The notes: generated by a model not told the origin, from the sequence alone. A DNA stretch of 34,869 nucleotides from Marivita sp. (GCF_022763305.1 NZ_JALEGT010000098.1:1-34869), one strand, 5' to 3'. Positions 8,640 to 19,281 are shown, counted from the first letter of the stretch. Made by a program: numbers and translations.

Positions 8640-9608
8640 ATGACCGTCCCCTGCCGCCCGACATTGACCGAGATTGCCGAGGCCCGGGCGCGGCTTGCAC
8701 CCTTTCTTGATCCGACGCCGCTGTTCCGGCTGGATATCGGCTCGACGAATCGCAGGCTTTTTCTAAAGCTTGAGACGTTGACCCCGATCGGTGCATTCAA
8801 GTTCCGTCCGGCACTGAATGCGATCCTGTCGCGTGACCGCGCGGAACTGCGCCATGGCGTCGCCGTCCCCAGTTCTGGCAACATGGCCTATGCCATGGCC
8901 TGGGCGGCGCGGGCCGTCGGGGTGCCGATGGCCGCCTACATGTATCGCGATGCGCCCGCCGCCAAGGTCGACGGTGTCCGCGCCCTTGGCGGCGAGGTCC
9001 GGTTCGTCAGCCGGGCGACCTGGTGGAGCTACATCGTCGAGGCCGCGCGGCCCGAGGGGCCGGAGCTGTTCATCAACCCCGTGACCGATCCCGCAGTGCT
9101 GGCCGGCAACGGTACCATCGGCATGGAGATCGTCGAGGCTCTGCCCGGAGTTGGCACGATCCTGATCCCATTCGGCGGTGGCAGCATGACCACGGGCGTC
9201 GCGAGTGCCGCAAAGTCCCTGCGGCCCGAAACGCGGGTTTTTGCCGTGGAGGATACCAGCGCCGCCCCTGTCGGAGCCGCGCTTGCCGCCGGCGCTGTCG
9301 TGCAGGTCGAGACCCGTCCATCCTTCATCAAGAGCATCGGCGGCCCGTCGGTGGTGCCGCAGCTCTGGCCGGTGGCAAGCGGGCTGATCGAGGGTGCGAT
9401 CGCGGTCCCACCGGAGCAGGTGTGCGAGGCAATGCGTCTGCTTTTCTCCAAGGCCAAGGTGGTGGCAGAGGGGGCCGGTGCGGCGGCACTGGCGGCCGCC
9501 TTCGACCGGCAGGACCTGTCCGGTGACATCGTCTGCCTGGTTTCCGGCGGCAATATCGGTGCCGCCGATTTTGCCACGGTCCTGACCGGCGGCATTCCGA
9601 AGGCCTGA
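8640..9608 (+). CDS. PLP-dependent serine/threonine dehydratase-family enzyme
   Basis: The 322-residue product is a fold-type II PLP enzyme of the threonine dehydratase family, without the regulatory ACT domain. The PLP lysine is K54 in LTPIGAFKFRPALNAI. The substrate-carboxylate loop is PSSGNMAYAMAW (residues 77-88), and the phosphate-binding glycine loop is FGGGSMTTG (179-182 being GGGS). Family members deaminate Ser or Thr, or act on hydroxyaspartate or hydroxyectoine-derived amino acids; the sequence does not settle which. It is the last gene of the block that starts with kynureninase, which suggests a role in processing an amino acid released by, or imported with, the pathway substrate. 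It converges on dctM, with 142 bp between the stops. Confidence 0.82.
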   Translation: MTVPCRPTLTEIAEARARLAPFLDPTPLFRLDIGSTNRRLFLKLETLTPIGAFKFRPALNAILSRDRAELRHGVAVPSSGNMAYAMAWAARAVGVPMAAYMYRDAPAAKVDGVRALGGEVRFVSRATWWSYIVEAARPEGPELFINPVTDPAVLAGNGTIGMEIVEALPGVGTILIPFGGGSMTTGVASAAKSLRPETRVFAVEDTSAAPVGAALAAGAVVQVETRPSFIKSIGGPSVVPQLWPVASGLIEGAIAVPPEQVCEAMRLLFSKAKVVAEGAGAAALAAAFDRQDLSGDIVCLVSGGNIGAADFATVLTGGIPKA

Positions 9609-9750
9609 ACGGCACGGGATCGCGGCGGGAAATCCTCCAGTCCTCAGCAGATGACCGGGTGCTCCATGTCGGGATCGGGCTGCGCGCACAATTTCCTTTG
9701 ATCAGCCGCTGCCAGATTGCGCGGATACCCGATCAGCCGGCGTCCGCGGC

Positions 9751-11010
9751 TCAGATCAACGCCGTCGAGAGGTACGGAAACCTGCTGAGAAGTATGAGGA
9801 CCGCCGCAACGGCAAGGAGGAACGGCCACAGCGACCTCAGGATTTGCCCGGGGTTGGTCTTGCTCATCGCCGACGCGATATAAAGGCCGACACCCACAGG
9901 TGGCGTCAGCAGACCGAGCACAAGATTGAGGCACATGACAACACCGAACTGGAATGGGCTGATGCCGTAGTTGGCCATGGCGATGGGAAGCAGGATCGGC
10001 GTCAGCAGGATCAGTGCGGCGATGCCGTCGATCAGCATCCCGACAAACAGCAGGATCAGGTTAACGATCAGCAGGAACAGGAACGGATCGCTGGTCACCG
10101 AGGTGACATAGGCTGCCAGTTTCTGCGGCAGAGCCTCGTAGATGATCACCCAGCCGAACACGTTCGCGGTGGCGATCATGAAGACGATCATCGAGGCGTT
10201 GACCGCCGTGCGCCTGAATACGGCAAACAGTGCCGACGGTTTCAGTTCCCGGTAGACGAGCCAGCCCACGAGGAACGCGATCAGGGATGCGACGGCGGCG
10301 GATTCGGTCGGAGTCGCGATGCCGAGCAGGATGCCGCCGATGATTGCGATCGGTATGAGCGTGGCCGGGGTGCAGTAGAGCAGGGCCGAGAGCGCCTCGG
10401 GCAGGGTGAACCAAGCGCCTTTCGGAAAGCCATGGCGAAAACCGACCAAGGTGATGATGAACACGACGGTGCCGGCCAGGATCAGTCCCGGCAAAATGCC
10501 GGCGAGAAACATGTCTCCGATCGGAATCTGTGCCAGCACTCCGAAGATGACGAACATCATCGACGGCGGGATGATCGGCGCCAGCAGGCCGCCGGCGGCG
10601 GTGGTCGCCGCCGCAAAGCCGCGGTCATAGCCTTCCTTTTCCATCTCGGGCACCAATGCCTGCGCCATGACCGCGATTTGGGCGGTGGCCGAGCCGATGA
10701 TGGCCGCCATGAACATGTTCGCCAGCAGGTTGATATAGGCCAGCCCGCCGCGAAACCCGCCGACAAAGACCCGGGCGGCATTGATCAGGCGGCGCGTCAT
10801 GCCGCCCTCGTTCATCAATTCGCCGGTCAGCATGAAGAGCGGTATCGCCAGCAGGCCGTAGTTTTCGATCCCGGCAAACATCTTCTGTGCGAAACTCTCG
10901 TAGAGAACCGTGTTGCCGCTGGCCCATACATACCCGATTGCGGTCAATGCGAGCACCAGTGCAACCGGCACCGAAAGCATCAGCAGCAGGATGAACAGAA
11001 CGGGCGTCAT
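9751..11010 (-). CDS. dctM: TRAP transporter large permease, DctM type
   Basis: The 419-residue, roughly 12-helix membrane protein is the transport subunit of a sodium-driven TRAP system. Typical DctM segments are visible: AIPLFMLTGELMNEGGMTRRLI near residues 49-70, a long stretch NLLANMFMAAIIGSATAQIA, GGLLAPIIPPSMMFVIFG, and near the end LGLLTPPVGVGLYIAS. The ATG at 11010 was chosen because it overlaps the dctQ stop (ATGA) and the family N-terminus begins there. A longer frame exists but its extra residues are not membrane-like. It is the last gene of dctPQM. The substrate is probably an organic acid. Confidence 0.92.
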   Translation of the reverse strand: MTPVLFILLLMLSVPVALVLALTAIGYVWASGNTVLYESFAQKMFAGIENYGLLAIPLFMLTGELMNEGGMTRRLINAARVFVGGFRGGLAYINLLANMFMAAIIGSATAQIAVMAQALVPEMEKEGYDRGFAAATTAAGGLLAPIIPPSMMFVIFGVLAQIPIGDMFLAGILPGLILAGTVVFIITLVGFRHGFPKGAWFTLPEALSALLYCTPATLIPIAIIGGILLGIATPTESAAVASLIAFLVGWLVYRELKPSALFAVFRRTAVNASMIVFMIATANVFGWVIIYEALPQKLAAYVTSVTSDPFLFLLIVNLILLFVGMLIDGIAALILLTPILLPIAMANYGISPFQFGVVMCLNLVLGLLTPPVGVGLYIASAMSKTNPGQILRSLWPFLLAVAAVLILLSRFPYLSTALI

Positions 11011-11549
11011 TCGATTTCTCCCATATTCGGCCGGATGGCGGGCCGGAACAGGTTCGCCACACCATGCAGTGTCATGCCGGCTGAAAACAGCCAGACCACG
11101 ATCCAGACCCACACTTTGCGGATCCCGAGTGTGGTGGTCTGCTCCGAATAGATGAAATTAAACGTCTCGCCCTGGAATACCTCGGTGTCGAAGCCGGCCC
11201 GCAGCAGCATGTGCGGCGCGAACCACAGCCAACAGAACCAGACCATCAGCAGTGCAAATACAAGTACGATCAGATCGACCAGGCGGGCGCTCACCTTCTG
11301 CAGGGCCGGCGGCAGCGCATCGGTAAGGATCGTGACGGCGACGGCACTGCCGTGATGCACGGCGGCCGAAGCCCCCAGGAACGTCATCCAGACCATTGCA
11401 TAGATGGCCAGTTCATCGGTCCAGAACAGTGCGGCGCCAAGGCTGCGCGTGACGACATTCAACAGGATGAGACCCGTGACGGCGACGGCCAGAACGGCCG
11501 CGGCTACAAGCTCCATGCGCGCCCATGCGGCGGACAGTTTCCCAAGCAT
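11007..11549 (-). CDS. dctQ: TRAP transporter small permease, DctQ type
   Basis: The 180-residue protein has four hydrophobic helices and the DctQ signature around residues 27-60 (LLNVVTRSLGAALFWTDELA followed by IYAMVWMTFLGASAAV). It joins DctM in the inner membrane and is needed for coupling to the binding protein. A ribosome binding site (GGGAGAA) precedes the ATG. The stop overlaps the dctM start by 4 bases, and dctP ends 60 bp upstream, so the three genes form one operon. Confidence 0.9.
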   Translation of the reverse strand: MLGKLSAAWARMELVAAAVLAVAVTGLILLNVVTRSLGAALFWTDELAIYAMVWMTFLGASAAVHHGSAVAVTILTDALPPALQKVSARLVDLIVLVFALLMVWFCWLWFAPHMLLRAGFDTEVFQGETFNFIYSEQTTTLGIRKVWVWIVVWLFSAGMTLHGVANLFRPAIRPNMGEIE

Positions 11550-11609
11550 CGGGTTCTCCCTTGATGCCAGAGCACGCAGGTTCCGTGCTCTCGCCCGTTG
11601 GCCGGAACG

Positions 11610-12952
<1,343 letters not shown>

Positions 12953-13867
12953 CTACCTCCTGAAACCGCACAATTCCCGGGCGATTTCCGCAGCCAGACG
13001 CGCATTGTTGCGGACCAGCGCAATATTTGCTGTCAGGGAGCGCCCTTCCGTGAGTTCGAAAATTCGGGACAGCATATAAGGTGTAACCTCCTTTCCGGTG
13101 ATGCCCCTTTCCTCGGCATTGGCCTGGGCCTGCGCGATGATCGGTGACAGCTCGGTTGCGGCGATTTGATCTGCGGCGGGAATCGGATTGGCAACCAGTT
13201 GGCCGCCTGGCAACCCCATGGTGCCGCGCATCACGTGAGCGCGCGCAATCTGGGCGGCTTGGTCCATGCGAAGCGGTGCTGTCAACTCAGACTGTGATGA
13301 CCAGAAGGCGGGAAAGCTGTCCTGCCCGTATGCGATCACCGGCACTCCGTGAGTCTCCAGAACTTCCAGTGTCTTGGGTAGATCGAGAATGGCTTTGGCA
13401 CCCGCCGCAACGACGGTGACGGGAGTTTGTGCAAGTTCCAGCAGGTCGGCGGAAATGTCGAATGTTGATTCGGCCCCCTTGTGTACGCCTCCGATCCCGC
13501 CGGTGGCAAAGACCTCGATGCCGGCAATGCGCGCGGCGATCATGGTTGCCGCAACTGTCGTCGCACCCATGCCGCCGTTTGCGATACAGACCGGTATGTC
13601 CGCGCGGGAGACCTTTGCCACGTCCTGCTCCGTGCCAAGCGTTGCAAGTTGATCTTCCTCCAGTCCGATGTGGAGAACGCCGCTCAATATCGCGATCGTG
13701 GCCGGTGTCGCGCCGGCATCGCGGATATCCTGCTCGACCTGCGCCGCGACCTCGAGGTTCTGCGGATAGGGCATACCGTGCGTGATGATCGTGCTTTCAA
13801 GCGCGACAATAGGCGCCCCGCTGGCTCTCGCCGCCTGCACTTCTCGTGAGTATGTGATGTCGAACAT
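12953..13867 (-). CDS. psuG: Pseudouridine-5'-phosphate glycosidase
   Basis: PsuG cleaves pseudouridine 5'-phosphate reversibly to uracil and ribose 5-phosphate. The 304-residue product matches the family in length and motifs: VALESTIITHGMPYPQN (with E24, the catalytic-type glutamate), AKVSRADIP (K85, the position of the ribose-binding lysine), NGGMGATTVAATM, VFATGGIGGVHKGAE, and TPYMLSRIFELTEG near the end. The ATG at 13867 follows GAGGAT. The usual partner, the kinase PsuK, is not nearby. The gene follows the sulfatase with a gap of 174 bp, so it may have its own promoter. Its link to the surrounding aromatic-acid genes is not obvious. Confidence 0.93.
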   Translation of the reverse strand: MFDITYSREVQAARASGAPIVALESTIITHGMPYPQNLEVAAQVEQDIRDAGATPATIAILSGVLHIGLEEDQLATLGTEQDVAKVSRADIPVCIANGGMGATTVAATMIAARIAGIEVFATGGIGGVHKGAESTFDISADLLELAQTPVTVVAAGAKAILDLPKTLEVLETHGVPVIAYGQDSFPAFWSSQSELTAPLRMDQAAQIARAHVMRGTMGLPGGQLVANPIPAADQIAATELSPIIAQAQANAEERGITGKEVTPYMLSRIFELTEGRSLTANIALVRNNARLAAEIARELCGFRR

Positions 13868-14041
13868 CGGTTATCCTCGCGGTGTAGCGTTCGTGAAGAG
13901 CAAAGGCAGGAGACAACTTGGTTCCCGAGAACAGATTGGTCGCCTGCGCCTCCCCTATTCTAGCGTCTGCTTTCCGGGCGGTGCGGCGGGCATACTTCTG
14001 TAGCACCGGCATGAGCGGTTCCCATTGCTTCCCGCTTTGCC

Positions 14042-15619
14042 TCAGGCCTGACGGATCGGAACCGGCACCCGGTCGATTGCCCCGATCTCGGCCCGCAGAA
14101 GCTGTTCGGTCAGGGCATGACGAATATCGGCGGCATCGGGCTCGTCCCAAAGGTTGTCGAATTCTCCGGGGTCGGTCTCGAGATCATAAAGCTCACCCCA
14201 GTCGACCCCCTCAATGACCGAGATCCGATAGCGGTCCGTGCGCAGCGAATGCACGCGCGGCGGCACGCCGAGGCCGGGATGAAGACGTTGGTGTTCATAC
14301 TGAATCAACGCCGCGTCACGGCCCGGCCCGTCGATGAAGTCCGCTCCCTGAAAGCCTTCGAAGGGGGCCAGCCCGGCACGTGCCAGGATTGCTGCGCCGA
14401 TATCATGGGTCTGGGCGATCCGTTCGGTCCGCTTTCCCGTTTTTGCTTCCTCCAGCTTGGGATCAGACCAAATAAATGGAACGCGGGTCACTTGCTCGTA
14501 GCATTCGGCCCCCTTCAGAAGCAGACGATGATCGCCCAGGTTCTCGCCATGGTCCGAGGTGAACAGGATCACCGTATCCTCGTCGCAGCCGCTGGCTTTC
14601 AGGGTCTGGCAGATCCGGCCTATGGCGTCGTCGATCATGGTGATCATACCGCAGGTCAGTGCCTGCGCTTCTTGCGCCTCGCGGGCGGAACAGCCGATCG
14701 TGTCCATGCCGGCCAAATTGGCCTTGCCGGTGTCCCGCGCATCCAACCGTCCCTGCACATGTGGTGGCGGCACCCAGTCGTTGCGCGTAAAGGCGGCCGG
14801 GATCGCCATGTCGTCGGGATCATACATGTCCCAATAGCGACCCGGCGGATTGAACGGGTGATGCGGGTCGGGGAACGAGACCATCAGGAAGAACGGGTCG
14901 TCGCCGGCATTCTCCTCGATGCAAGCATCCGCGCATTCGGCGATGTAGCTGGTCGAGTAGAGCTCTTCCGGGATCGCCGTGCGAACCGCTTGAGGGCAGG
15001 AATAGTCATGCGGCAACTGGTTGGCCGCCCCGATCCTGGTCAGGGCGTCAGGATCACGTTCCAGCAACCACCGTCGATAGTCACCACCCAGATCGTCGCC
15101 GTGGCTCGTGACCAGATCGACGTGATCGAACCCGTAGAACGGCGTTTGGACGCGCGCATCGGGCTCCTGCCAGTGGGCCGGATCCTCCTGGCCGTGCGCG
15201 GGGTCGTCGAGCGTCCCCCGGATGGCTGCGGATAGTTCCCGCGGCGGGGGCGTGCCCGTGTCGCTGCCGGTCTCCGGAAACACCGGCGGGCGGCCGGTGA
15301 AATTCTGCAGATGGCTCTTGCCGCAGAGCGCCGTGCGGTAGCCTGCGGCCCGAAGCAGCTCGACGAATGTGACCCGGTCCTGGGACAACGGGATGCCATT
15401 GGCGCGGACGCCGCTGACCGACGGCCACCGCCCGGTCATAAGGCTGGCGCGGTTGGGCATACAAACCGGGCTGCTGACATAGAACCGGTCGAAAGCAAGG
15501 CCGCGGCTGGCCAGAGCATCGATGTTCGGGCTACGCACGACCGGATGGCCGTAGCACCCCAAGAAATCTGCACGCAACTGGTCGGTGATGAAAAGTATGA
15601 AATTCGGCTTGCGGCTCAT
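14042..15619 (-). CDS. Second type I sulfatase family protein
   Basis: The 525-residue product is a second formylglycine-type sulfatase, clearly different from the first. It opens with NFILFITDQLRADFLGCYGH (metal aspartate near residue 13), has the modification site C53-M-P-N-R57 in SSPVCMPNRASLMTGR, and later TSDHGENLGDHRLL. The site has N in place of the usual S/A/T but still fits the core pattern C-x-P-x-R. There is no signal peptide, so it is probably cytoplasmic. Its start overlaps the stop of the TRAP permease by 4 bases (ATGA), tying desulfation to import through the TAXI system. It would therefore act on the compound that system brings in. Arylsulfatase, choline-sulfatase or phosphonate monoester hydrolase activity cannot be separated by sequence alone. 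Confidence 0.87.
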   Translation of the reverse strand: MSRKPNFILFITDQLRADFLGCYGHPVVRSPNIDALASRGLAFDRFYVSSPVCMPNRASLMTGRWPSVSGVRANGIPLSQDRVTFVELLRAAGYRTALCGKSHLQNFTGRPPVFPETGSDTGTPPPRELSAAIRGTLDDPAHGQEDPAHWQEPDARVQTPFYGFDHVDLVTSHGDDLGGDYRRWLLERDPDALTRIGAANQLPHDYSCPQAVRTAIPEELYSTSYIAECADACIEENAGDDPFFLMVSFPDPHHPFNPPGRYWDMYDPDDMAIPAAFTRNDWVPPPHVQGRLDARDTGKANLAGMDTIGCSAREAQEAQALTCGMITMIDDAIGRICQTLKASGCDEDTVILFTSDHGENLGDHRLLLKGAECYEQVTRVPFIWSDPKLEEAKTGKRTERIAQTHDIGAAILARAGLAPFEGFQGADFIDGPGRDAALIQYEHQRLHPGLGVPPRVHSLRTDRYRISVIEGVDWGELYDLETDPGEFDNLWDEPDAADIRHALTEQLLRAEIGAIDRVPVPIRQA

Positions 15620-17520
15620 GGCTGTATCCTGCGTTGCGTCTCCGCCTTGCGGACGACGATGAATTCATAGGCGATGACTGCACTTCCGAGCGCCAGCAGC
15701 ATCAGCGCGGGGATCGTGCCTCCGGGCACATAATGACCGGGAACCAGTAGCACCATTCCAAGAAGGGCATACCCGATGCGCCGCGCGCCCTGAAGACGTG
15801 CCGAGAAGTATCCCACGATCACCGCGGTAATGAGCCAGATGCCGAGGCTGGCGCGAAGCAGTGCCTCGAGGATTTCCAGCGGGGTGCCGTTCATGATCAG
15901 GGCCGGGTCAAGCACGAAGACGAAGGGGATGACATAGGCTGACCAGCCCAGACGCATGGCCTTGAATCCCGTGCGCATCGGCCCTGATCCGGCTATGGCT
16001 GCTGCCGCGAAGGCCGCAATTGCAACAGGCGGCGTCATCATTGACATCATGCCCAGATAGAGCACGAAGAGATGGGCGGCGATCTTGTCGATGCCGACAT
16101 CGACAAGCGGTACGGCAATGAGCGTGGACAGGAGCGCATAGACGCCAACGGTCGGCATACCCATGCCCAGCACGATGCAGATCATGGCGGACAGCAGCAG
16201 CAGGAGCGGCAGGTTGCGTCCGCCAATATCGACGATGGCCTCGGAAATATTGAAGAGCACCCCTGACGAATTCAGTGCGCCAATGACGATCCCCGCGACT
16301 GCCGCAATAAAAATGATTGAGACCGATGCATCGGCGGTTCCGGCCATGGCTTCGGAAAAGGTCTTGATCGTAGGCCTCTTGCCGTGGTGTCCGAAGATCA
16401 TCAACGCCACGATCATCGCTGCCGTGGATGCCAGCGCCGCATATTCGGGACGCCAGACCAGTGCAAACAGGCCGTAGATCAGAACCACGAATGGCAGCAC
16501 GAAAACCCAGCCGTGCCGCAACTCGCCGCGGACCGTTTGACCTTCGTTGCGCTCGCCCCTGATCCCGTCGCGCGCCGCGATCAGGTCGATCTGCAGAAAC
16601 AGGCCGACGTAGTAGAGCACTGCAGGAATGACCGAGGCCAGAACGACGGCTGAATATTCGACCTCGGCGACAACCGCCATCAGGAAGGCGGCGGCCCCCA
16701 TGACCGGCGGCACCAACTGCCCGCCTGTCGAGGCGACGGCTTCGAGCCCGGCGGCGGTGTCATTCTTGTAGCCGGCCTTTTTCATCAGCGGAATGGTGAT
16801 CATCCCGGTCGAGACGACATTGGACACCGCCGATCCCGAAATGGCCCCGAAGAATCCCGAGGCCGTGACCGCGATCTTGGCCGACCCGCCGCGTGACGAT
16901 CCCATCATCGCCCCGGCGAGGTTTGAAAAGAAATCTCCACCGCCCGCAGCCTGCAGGACCGAGCCCATCAGCACGAAGGCAATCACCACGGTGCCGACGA
17001 TCGACAGCGGCGCGCCGAGGATGTTGCCGTCCTGGAAGGCCATCGAATAGAGAAAGGCCTCCGGGCGGAAGGGACGACCTGTCAGGACGCCGGGCAGGTA
17101 CTGCGCGAACACCGCGATCAGAATTGCGGCAAGGGCGATGATCGCCAGCGCCAGCCCCGCGGTACGCCGCACGCCCTCGATCAGCAGCACGATCAGGATT
17201 ACCGCAATCATCAATCCGAAGGACGAATAGTCCCGGAAACTGGCATCGTCGAGAAGCTGGGGAAAGCGGACGACGGTATAGAGCGCGGCCAGCGTGCCCA
17301 AGCCGCACAGCGGGATGTCGATGGCCATGGAAAGCCGGGGGCGGGCCCGGTGAAACGGTTCACGGATGAAGATCACCACCGCCGAGAGCGCCACAAGAAA
17401 ATAAAGGAACTGGCCCTTGTAGAGGTTGAAGCCCAGCATCCGCGGCACGTTCAGTGCCCAAAGCACGGCAGCCGCAACCATCACGGTGCCAAGAATACGA
17501 ACCAGTGTCGCGCGTGTCAT
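15616..17520 (-). CDS. TAXI-type TRAP transporter fused permease (DctQM fusion)
   Basis: The 634-residue membrane protein joins the small (DctQ-like, residues about 1-150) and large (DctM-like) TRAP permease parts in one chain, as in TAXI systems. Family motifs include GAISGSAVSNVVSTGMITIP, LVPPVMGAAAFLMA, GMGMPTVGVYALLSTL and MMSMMTPPVAIAAFAAAAIA. The ATG at 17520 is preferred over the one at 17535, because the G-rich ribosome-binding stretch (AAAGGGCGGGG) lies between them. Upstream is the TAXI binding protein (69 bp gap); downstream is the sulfatase (ATGA overlap). Confidence 0.9.
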   Translation of the reverse strand: MTRATLVRILGTVMVAAAVLWALNVPRMLGFNLYKGQFLYFLVALSAVVIFIREPFHRARPRLSMAIDIPLCGLGTLAALYTVVRFPQLLDDASFRDYSSFGLMIAVILIVLLIEGVRRTAGLALAIIALAAILIAVFAQYLPGVLTGRPFRPEAFLYSMAFQDGNILGAPLSIVGTVVIAFVLMGSVLQAAGGGDFFSNLAGAMMGSSRGGSAKIAVTASGFFGAISGSAVSNVVSTGMITIPLMKKAGYKNDTAAGLEAVASTGGQLVPPVMGAAAFLMAVVAEVEYSAVVLASVIPAVLYYVGLFLQIDLIAARDGIRGERNEGQTVRGELRHGWVFVLPFVVLIYGLFALVWRPEYAALASTAAMIVALMIFGHHGKRPTIKTFSEAMAGTADASVSIIFIAAVAGIVIGALNSSGVLFNISEAIVDIGGRNLPLLLLLSAMICIVLGMGMPTVGVYALLSTLIAVPLVDVGIDKIAAHLFVLYLGMMSMMTPPVAIAAFAAAAIAGSGPMRTGFKAMRLGWSAYVIPFVFVLDPALIMNGTPLEILEALLRASLGIWLITAVIVGYFSARLQGARRIGYALLGMVLLVPGHYVPGGTIPALMLLALGSAVIAYEFIVVRKAETQRRIQP

Positions 17521-17589
17521 TCCCCGCCCTTTCATCGAAAGCGCGGCCGTCCCCGGGGACAGACCGCGCGATGGATTGTTTTCGGCTGA

Positions 17590-18534
17590 TCAATTCCAGA
17601 GACCGGCCTCGGCGTAATAGGCCTGGGCCGCGGCGTGGTAGGGAACCGGCAGAGTGCTGTCGGCCATGCCTTCGACCGACATGCCGGCAAAATTCGACTG
17701 GCCCTTGACCAGCGAGGGCAGGTTTTCGGAAATCGCCTGGATGACCCGCACGACCGTTTCATCCGGTGTGGTTGCCGAAGTGATCAGCACCATCGGTGCC
17801 GAGATCACGTTGGTTTCCCCCTCGATGCCGGCCGCATGACCGTCAGGCAACGCTTCGATGGTCGCGCCGCCGTGGCTGGCGGCCAGTGCGGCCAGCGCGT
17901 CATCGTCTGCAGGCAGCGACAGGATGCGAATACCGACGCTTGCATCCGCCCGTTGAACGATCCCGGAACCGACAGAAAAGATGGTGGCGTCGAGCTGGCC
18001 GTCAATCAGGTCGTCGAGCGACTGCGCGCCGCTCTGCACCGGCACCGGCGATACGTCGTCATAGGTCATTCCCGCCATGCCAAGCAGGGTGGTCACGTAA
18101 TGCGCGAGGTTGCGCTGCGACGAAAATTCTGCGGCAATGCGCCGGCCGCGCAGATCGGCGAGGCTCTCGATCCCGGAATCGTCCCGCACGATGATGCCAA
18201 GACGCAGCGGGTAGAGCGCGGCGGCAATCCGTGTATCCGGCTGCGCCCGGCCGTCGAATGCGCCGCGGCCTTCCAATGCGTCGGCTGCGGCAGTAATGTT
18301 GGCGAAGGAGAACTCGAACTCGCCATCATTCATCGCCGGAATCAAAGCGGTCGGCCCGCCGAGGGGAACCACCGTGAAGGTCTCGCCGAGCGCATCGCCG
18401 ACGACATCGGCGATGACCGAACCCGCTGCGTAGGCAAGCGATCCTTGCGGATTGGTTCCGATTGAGATCGGTTGTGCTGTGGCTGCAGCGCCTGCAGCAG
18501 CGAAGGCAAGAGTGATGGCAAGTGTTCTGATCAT
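17590..18534 (-). CDS. TAXI-family TRAP solute-binding protein
   Basis: The 314-residue periplasmic protein belongs to the TAXI group (TRAP-associated extracytoplasmic immunogenic), the partner of fused TRAP permeases. It has a signal peptide ending near residue 20 (AAATAQ before PISIG). The family opening is ISIGTNPQGSLAYAAGSVIA, with VVPLGGPTALIPAMNDGEFE after it and DLRGRRIA (about residue 127) in the middle. It lies 45 bp downstream of the dioxygenase gene, which places substrate capture and ring cleavage in one transcript. Known TAXI ligands include glutamate and other dicarboxylates, but the ligand here is open. Confidence 0.88.
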   Translation of the reverse strand: MIRTLAITLAFAAAGAAATAQPISIGTNPQGSLAYAAGSVIADVVGDALGETFTVVPLGGPTALIPAMNDGEFEFSFANITAAADALEGRGAFDGRAQPDTRIAAALYPLRLGIIVRDDSGIESLADLRGRRIAAEFSSQRNLAHYVTTLLGMAGMTYDDVSPVPVQSGAQSLDDLIDGQLDATIFSVGSGIVQRADASVGIRILSLPADDDALAALAASHGGATIEALPDGHAAGIEGETNVISAPMVLITSATTPDETVVRVIQAISENLPSLVKGQSNFAGMSVEGMADSTLPVPYHAAAQAYYAEAGLWN

Positions 18535-18579
18535 GGAATTCTCCCCCCTATCTGATCGTGATTTCCGGTATGCGCCGGT

Positions 18580-19143
18580 TCAGAGCTGAACCCAGCCTTC
18601 CGGCGGCTTGCCTTTGCCCGGATGCACGGTCCCGCAATTGGGGCAAGTGCGGGCCTCGGTGCTGTTGTGGAAAGCCTCGTAGATCTTGGGCAGCGCGGTG
18701 ACGATCCCCTCGGGGCTGTCGAGTGTGACCTCCTCGCGGTGCACCAGGCCCTCGCAGTTGAAGCAATACCACTCGAAGCCTTCCGTCATGCCGGGCTGGC
18801 GCGGCGCCTCGACCACGATGCCGAGCGAGTTTTCCTGTGGGCGCTGCGGGGCGTGGCGGGTGTGCGGCGGCAGCAGGAAAACCTCGCCTTCGCGGATCTT
18901 CACGTCATAAATCTTGCCGCCATCGGCGATCTTGAGCATCATGTCGCCCTTGAGCTGAAAGAACCACTCCTCCACCGGATCATCGTGGAAATCGACTCGC
19001 GTGTTCGGTCCGCCGACGACCATGACGATCATGTCGCCCTCCTTGTGCAGGAGCTGGTTGCCGACCGGCGGCTTGAGCTTGTCGGCATTGTCCGCCACCC
19101 ATTTCTGGAAGTTGAACGGTTTCAGCGTCGGATGGTCTGCCAT
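18580..19143 (-). CDS. nbaC: 3-hydroxyanthranilate 3,4-dioxygenase
   Basis: This cupin-fold Fe(II) enzyme opens the ring of 3-hydroxyanthranilate to 2-amino-3-carboxymuconate semialdehyde (ACMS), which can close spontaneously to quinolinate. The 187-residue product has all key residues of the bacterial enzyme: metal ligands H53, E59 and H97; substrate-binding R49 and R101; and acid E112. It also has the C-terminal rubredoxin-like metal site formed by C127-x2-C130 and C167-x2-C170, typical of bacterial HAAO. The ATG at 19143 follows GAGGAGG; a longer frame exists but is unlike the family. It is the first gene of the block that continues with the TAXI binding protein, permease and sulfatase, and a LysR-type box lies 110 bp upstream. 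The expected next enzyme, ACMS decarboxylase, is not in the window. Confidence 0.95.
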   Translation of the reverse strand: MADHPTLKPFNFQKWVADNADKLKPPVGNQLLHKEGDMIVMVVGGPNTRVDFHDDPVEEWFFQLKGDMMLKIADGGKIYDVKIREGEVFLLPPHTRHAPQRPQENSLGIVVEAPRQPGMTEGFEWYCFNCEGLVHREEVTLDSPEGIVTALPKIYEAFHNSTEARTCPNCGTVHPGKGKPPEGWVQL

Positions 19144-19253
19144 GGTGGCCTCCTCTGGGTTGATACGGCGTTCTGGTCGTTGCGGGTCATGTCTCTCTTT
19201 CATGGCCAAGGGTATGGCAGAGCTTTCAATAAAAAAATGAGCATCAGCGGAAA

Positions 19254-19278
19254 TGGGTATAATTATTGCTGATAGCAG
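19254..19278. promoter_or_regulatory. LysR-type box A, upstream of 3-hydroxyanthranilate dioxygenase
   Basis: The site reads TGGGTAT-N11-ATAGCAG, an imperfect inverted repeat with the classic LysR T-N11-A core (TAT-N11-ATA). Near-identical sites occur at 21260-21284 and 23103-23127. It lies 110 bp upstream of the dioxygenase ATG and just past the EamA stop. It also overlaps a wider perfect repeat, ATCAGC (19243-19248) and GCTGAT (19268-19273). The probable regulator is the LysR protein at 22143. Confidence 0.65.
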
Positions 19279-19281
19279 GGC

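Noticed and set aside
9700-9739. Direct repeat GATCAGCCG in the convergent gap between the dehydratase and dctM
   Set aside because: Two copies of 9 bp in G+C-rich DNA can be chance; no hairpin or gene accompanies it.
13797-14150. 117-residue minus-strand frame across the psuG-sulfatase gap
   Set aside because: It overlaps both neighbouring genes, which have clear motifs in another frame, and has no recognisable content of its own.
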